Of a stretch of 64,000 nucleotides of DNA, positions 60,596 through 64,000 are shown piece by piece. The stretch comes from CAIZGX01 sp964385405. Its GTDB lineage: Bacteria > Bacteroidota > Bacteroidia > Flavobacteriales_D > Sanyastnellaceae. How positions within the stretch are numbered: the stretch's first letter is position 1; every line of letters begins with the position of its first letter. The notes under the pieces are model-generated. The model saw only the letters and a list, made by a program, of their open reading frames with translations. It made no database searches and was not told the DNA's origin. Location: NCBI GenBank assembly GCA_964385405.1, contig CAYLOT010000011.1, forward strand, positions 1-64,000. The letters run 5' to 3'. Made by a program: the position numbers and the translations under genes.

Positions 60596-61276
60596 TTATG
60601 GTTTTCTTTCTAAAACTTCGTCTATCATGCCGTACTCTTTCGCTTCGGAAGCAATCATCCAGTAATCACGATCACTATCTGCCCATACTTGGTCGTATGG
60701 TTTGCCGCTGTGATGTGCGATAATGTCGTACAGCTCTTTCTTCAATTTTTGAATTTCACGTGCAGTGATTTCAATATCTGAAGCTTGGCCGCGCGCGCCT
60801 CCCAATGGTTGGTGAATCATTACGCGAGAGTGCTTCAATCCGGTGCGCTTTCCTGCTGCACCCGCGCACAACAATACCGCGCCCATTGAAGCTGCCATTC
60901 CGGTGCAAATAGTAGATACATCCGGATTAATGTACTGCATGGTATCGTAGATACCTAAACCAGCATACACGCTTCCTCCTGGAGAGTTAATGTAAATCTG
61001 AATGTCTTTCTTAGAATCTGTGCTTTCCAAAAACAACAACTGCGCTTGAATAATATTCGCGATATAATCATCGATTTCAGTACCTAAGAAAATAATTCTA
61101 TCGGCCATTAAACGAGAGAATACGTCTACCTCACGGAAAGGCATGTGACGCTCTTCGATAACAGTTCTAGTCATGTTCTCTGGACCATACATGTGAGAAA
61201 TCACATCGTTCACCACTGTGCTATTGATACCTAAATGGCCAGTAGCATATTTTTTAAATTCTTTACGTTCGAACAT
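60596..61276 (-). CDS. clpP: ATP-dependent Clp protease proteolytic subunit ClpP
   Basis: Barrel-forming serine peptidase that works with ClpX. The 226-residue protein has a long N-terminal part (about 1-30), the catalytic Ser in CTGMAASMGAVLLCAGA (about 125-141), the His in SRVMIHQPLGG (about 150-160) and the Asp in the DRDYWM region. FINSPGGSVYAGL, here YINSPGGSVYAG, is the substrate groove. A TATCTTCG element lies 16 bases upstream. No trigger factor gene precedes it. Confidence 0.96.
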   Translation of the reverse strand: MFERKEFKKYATGHLGINSTVVNDVISHMYGPENMTRTVIEERHMPFREVDVFSRLMADRIIFLGTEIDDYIANIIQAQLLFLESTDSKKDIQIYINSPGGSVYAGLGIYDTMQYINPDVSTICTGMAASMGAVLLCAGAAGKRTGLKHSRVMIHQPLGGARGQASDIEITAREIQKLKKELYDIIAHHSGKPYDQVWADSDRDYWMIASEAKEYGMIDEVLERKP

Positions 61277-61292
61277 ATAGTAATATTTGTGT

Positions 61293-61319
61293 CGAAGATA
61301 GTGCGCTTTTTAATTCAAA
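61293..61319 (-). promoter_or_regulatory. Probable clpP promoter
   Basis: On the minus strand TTTG (61319 to 61316), a 15-base spacer and TATCTTCG (61300 to 61293), then 16 bases to the ATG. The spacer is slightly short for the Bacteroidota -33/-7 arrangement. Confidence 0.45.
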
Positions 61320-61349
61320 ACCGAGACTTCAAAGAGTAGACTTTTCAAC

Positions 61350-61574
61350 TTATTCTATAAACTCAAAACGCTTGAATTTGATACGTCCAAGCTCACATTC
61401 GTCTTCCCACATGGCAAGCGGACGGGCATAAACAGACCCAAATGGAACAGATTTGTAGATTACCAACGCCTCTTTGGTTTCACTGTGATTGGCTAAAGAA
61501 ATGATTTCGTAAACACCTCCTTTGTAATGCTTCCAACGTTCACCCGGCATGGGGTATCTTATCGCTTTTTCCAT
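61350..61574 (-). CDS. DUF1653 domain protein
   Basis: A 74-residue protein of the DUF1653 family. Seen: YRHYKGGxYxV-type start (PGERWKHYKGGVYEIISLA), LVIYKSVPFGSVYARPLAMW and the C-terminal RFEFI. The family is small, widespread and without a proven function. It starts 8 bases after dnaG, so it is probably cotranscribed with leuS and dnaG. Confidence 0.85.
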   Translation of the reverse strand: MEKAIRYPMPGERWKHYKGGVYEIISLANHSETKEALVIYKSVPFGSVYARPLAMWEDECELGRIKFKRFEFIE

Positions 61575-61582
61575 GTTTTCCT

Positions 61583-63553
61583 TTATAGTACTACCGTCCC
61601 AAAATTATCTGCTAACTGCTTTCTTACCTCGTCTAATCGTTTCTTTTCTGCTAATAAAACCATTACCTCGTCCTCATTTGTCTCTACCTCTAATTGGGTC
61701 TCTATGGCTTTAGCCGCAATTTGTACGTATCGCATTTTCATACGAAATAAGCAGTCCTTCGCAGCCTTTCCTATGATATACTCCTCCGATTCGGTTAATA
61801 TGCCGTGCTTATTTTTCCAATTTTCACTAATCTGGTGACGGGTAGTTAATACATTCACAGCCTCACTGCGAACCCTTTCCTCCTCATGCGAGATAAAATT
61901 TTGATGGGTTGGCATTTGGTTTTCACTCACCAATTCCAAATACTCTTTCAACATTTTCGAATAAACCTCTGACTGAAGAGTCATGGAGTCGTGTTCAAGA
62001 TTTCCAATTAAATAATCGGCTACCGATAAATGAATGACTTCTCTTTTACCTTCTTCGCTCACAATTTCAATGGGCATTTCATATTCGCCATACATGAGCA
62101 GAATGCGCATGAAGTCGCGCTCTTGAGCTTCTGAATTCAGCGTATCGGGAACAGGAACGGTCTCGTCAAATGGAGTAGCAACAGGTGCTTCAACAGGGGT
62201 ATGAACCGCCTCATCTCCAGCAGTTGTTGGTTTTCCTGAGCCTTTCTTTAAATTTTCTTGAAGCGATTTGTTCAGTTCTAAAAGCAGAACTGATTCGCCA
62301 ATGCCCATGATTTGCGAACAATCCTGAACAAAAACAGACCGTTTAATCGCATCTGGAATGAGCGCAATACTGTCAACTATTCCACGAATTAGTCCCGCTT
62401 TCTTAATGGGGTCATTGCCCACCTCTTCAAGAAGTAATGCCGTTTTATATCGAATGAAATCTTTCGCGTTCTCTTTTACATATTGCTGAATCTCTTCACT
62501 GCTGTGCTTTCTGGAATAACTGTCAGGGTCATCGCCATCTGGAAATGTTGCAACGCGAACATTCAACCCTTCCTTCAATATCATGTCAATACCTCGGAAA
62601 CTCGCCTTAATTCCCGCTTTGTCACCATCGTACAAAATGGTAATATTCTGCGTGAATCTGCGAATCAAACGAATCTGTCCTTCGGTTAAACTTGTTCCGC
62701 TACTCGCGACAACATTCTCTACGCCTGCTTGGTGAAGCGCAATAACGTCTGTATATCCTTCAACCAAAAAACAATTGTCTTCCTTCACCATCGCGTTCTT
62801 CGCGAGGTGCAAGCCGTACAGCGTATTCGATTTGTGATATAAATCGCTTTCCGGACTGTTGAAATATTTCGCAATGTCTTTTTCCGCCTTCAGCGTTCTT
62901 CCACCAAACGCAATCACCTTTCCACTCACATTGTGAATGGGGAACATCACCCTTCCACGGAAGAAGTCATACGGCGAACCGTCTTTCTCTCTCGTTAAAC
63001 CGGTCTTCAACAAATAAGTCAACGAATGCCCAGCAGACAGCGCTGCTTGAGACATCTTGTCCCACCCATCTGGACAATAACCCAACTGAAATTTCTTCAG
63101 TGTGTCTTCACGAAATCCACGCGATTCGAAATAAGAAAGGCCAATGGCTCTTCCCATTTCGGTATTGTACATCTGATCTTGGAAATACTTGTTCGCAAAT
63201 TCGGTCACAATTGAAAGCTGTTCGCGTTCACTCTTTTCAGCTTTTTGCTCTTCCGTTTGACTCTCTTCTTCGATCTCTATGTTATACCTATTCGCTAACC
63301 AGCGCAAGGCTTCCGGATAGGAAAGCTTCTCGTGCTGCATGAGAAAGTCAATCGCATTACCGCCTTTGCCAGAACTGAAATCTTTATAAATTCCTTTGGA
63401 AGGAACCACAAAAAAACTTGGCGTTTTTTCATTCACAAAAGGTGAAAGACCACGATAAGAGGAACCGCTTTTTTTCAAATGAACAAACTCACCAACCACA
63501 TCTTCAATGAGAATGGCCTGATAAATTCTGTCTATCGTGGAACGGGAAATCAT
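61583..63553 (-). CDS. dnaG: DNA primase, zinc-ligand-free form
   Basis: Makes RNA primers for replication. The 656-residue protein has the N-terminal domain (about 1-100), the TOPRIM core (FLVEGYTDVIALHQAGVENV, ILYDGDKAGIKASFRGI, about 255-330) and a C-terminal region of about 200 residues that would bind the helicase. The N-terminal domain normally holds a CHC2 zinc site, but here the corresponding parts read LSPFVNEKTPSFFV and KDFSSGKGGNAIDF, so no zinc ligand remains. From memory this is shared by other Bacteroidota primases. It follows leuS by 18 bases. Confidence 0.95.
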   Translation of the reverse strand: MISRSTIDRIYQAILIEDVVGEFVHLKKSGSSYRGLSPFVNEKTPSFFVVPSKGIYKDFSSGKGGNAIDFLMQHEKLSYPEALRWLANRYNIEIEEESQTEEQKAEKSEREQLSIVTEFANKYFQDQMYNTEMGRAIGLSYFESRGFREDTLKKFQLGYCPDGWDKMSQAALSAGHSLTYLLKTGLTREKDGSPYDFFRGRVMFPIHNVSGKVIAFGGRTLKAEKDIAKYFNSPESDLYHKSNTLYGLHLAKNAMVKEDNCFLVEGYTDVIALHQAGVENVVASSGTSLTEGQIRLIRRFTQNITILYDGDKAGIKASFRGIDMILKEGLNVRVATFPDGDDPDSYSRKHSSEEIQQYVKENAKDFIRYKTALLLEEVGNDPIKKAGLIRGIVDSIALIPDAIKRSVFVQDCSQIMGIGESVLLLELNKSLQENLKKGSGKPTTAGDEAVHTPVEAPVATPFDETVPVPDTLNSEAQERDFMRILLMYGEYEMPIEIVSEEGKREVIHLSVADYLIGNLEHDSMTLQSEVYSKMLKEYLELVSENQMPTHQNFISHEEERVRSEAVNVLTTRHQISENWKNKHGILTESEEYIIGKAAKDCLFRMKMRYVQIAAKAIETQLEVETNEDEVMVLLAEKKRLDEVRKQLADNFGTVVL

Positions 63554-63571
63554 GGACTACCAAAGGTAGTG

Positions 63572-64000
63572 CTACATGACTACATTCACAATACGTTTTG
63601 GAACAACAATAATTTTTTTCGGGGTTTTTCCCTCCAAATACTTCGCTGTGCTCTCATGCGCCATTACCTGTGCTTCCACATCTGAGGCACTCATGCCCAC
63701 CGGTAATGACAAGAAGAATCTTGTTTTCCCGTTGAAAGAAACTGGATATTCGAAGTTATCGTCTTCCAAAAACTTGTTCTCGGCAACTGGCCAAGGCTCG
63801 TTCATGACTGAGGTGGTATGACCTAAGTTTTTCCAAAGTTCTTCCGCTAAATGCGGTGCATATGGCGAAAGCATGATTACCAAAGGTTCTAAAGCCTGAC
63901 GCTTGTTGCATTTCAGGTCTGTTAGTTCGTTGGTGGCAATCATGAAGGCGCTTACAACGGTATTCCAAGAGAAGCGCTCCAAGTCTTCAGTAATCTTCTT
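63572..64000 (-). CDS. leuS: Leucine--tRNA ligase, C-terminal part (continues past the window)
   Basis: The last 142 codons of leuS. The frame stays open to the window edge, where it reads KKITEDLERFSWNTVVSAFM, typical of the LeuRS anticodon-binding domain, followed by PLVIMLSPYAPHLAEELW and the C-terminal domain with FFLSLPVGMSASDVEAQVMA and KIIVVPKRIVNVVM. The N-terminal catalytic part lies beyond 64000. The apparent start near 63982 is only an internal codon. Confidence 0.93.
   Translation of the reverse strand, partial: KKITEDLERFSWNTVVSAFMIATNELTDLKCNKRQALEPLVIMLSPYAPHLAEELWKNLGHTTSVMNEPWPVAENKFLEDDNFEYPVSFNGKTRFFLSLPVGMSASDVEAQVMAHESTAKYLEGKTPKKIIVVPKRIVNVVM

Noticed and set aside
56807..61276. 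clpP-priA-clpX as one new functional operon
   Set aside because: A hairpin follows clpP and clpX has its own -7 element, so co-localisation without a common transcript is more likely.
1..64000. tRNA, rRNA, prophage, insertion sequence or toxin-antitoxin genes
   Set aside because: No cloverleaf-like, rRNA, integrase, transposase or toxin-antitoxin sequence was seen; gaps are short and explained by promoters or hairpins, apart from the phosphatase remnant region.

Overview
The window is chromosomal DNA from a member of the Bacteroidota, most likely an aquatic relative of the Flavobacteriales (an inference; no rRNA is present). The evidence is a type IX secretion (T9SS) and gliding vocabulary (GldH, a PorP/SprF-like protein, a PorV/PorQ-like protein, type A sorting tails, a CHU_C-type C-terminus), the enlarged Bacteroidota form of IspG, a DnaG without zinc ligands, the tatA-gatA-mltD and ricT-gldH neighbourhoods, and -7 promoter elements of the TAnnTTTG type in place of sigma70 boxes. 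Genes are packed tightly, with many 1 or 4 base stop/start overlaps. I found no tRNA, rRNA, CRISPR array, prophage, insertion sequence or integrase.

Layout. 1-12 kb: glycyl-tRNA synthetase, D-Ala-D-Ala ligase, a C1B peptidase, two exported proteins, a glycerophosphodiester phosphodiesterase facing a NAGPA-type phosphodiester glycosidase, purK, and an rlmN-lipoprotein-ispG operon. 12-20 kb: an outer-membrane protein and an NtrY-like sensor kinase, hemW with a cyclase-family hydrolase, a tight run of biotin carrier, CHU_C protein, PorP/SprF and YjbR, then thyA-folA. 20-27 kb: a phosphatase remnant, the rod-shape operon mreBCD-mrdA-rodA, and superoxide dismutase. 27-36 kb: a T9SS-tagged esterase with rnhB and lptB, an ExbB-ExbD-ExbD-TonB energy operon, and mltD-slyD-ftsX. 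36-45 kb: tatA-gatA, a TauE permease with an MBL/rhodanese sulfur protein, a double-ATPase peptide transporter component, a secreted heme/copper monooxygenase-like protein, a PorV-like protein and Nfu. 45-52 kb: two amidohydrolase-family proteins, trpS, plsC, gatC and a family 2 glycosyltransferase. 52-64 kb: ricT-gldH, clpX-mutS, priA, clpP, and leuS (cut by the window end)-dnaG-DUF1653.

How the genes work together. Much of the window serves envelope growth and export: precursor synthesis (ddl), elongation machinery (mre genes, PBP2, RodA), wall remodelling (MltD, FtsX), LPS export ATPase (LptB), Tat export (TatA), TonB energisation, and T9SS substrates next to outer-membrane partners. The rest is mainly information processing (three tRNA synthetases, GatA and GatC, primase, PriA, MutS, RNase HII, RlmN) and protein quality control (ClpX, ClpP).

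I did not find a clearly new multi-gene system. The most interesting signals are non-coding: a tiled array of triloop mini-hairpins between glyS and ddl, with a smaller similar group between a glycosyltransferase gene and gldH, and a repeated arrangement in which a -7 element lies exactly 4 bases before an ATG, suggesting leaderless mRNAs. Among proteins, the most notable are a heme c plus copper-monooxygenase-like T9SS cargo and three tandem amidohydrolase modules of which only one keeps its metal ligands.
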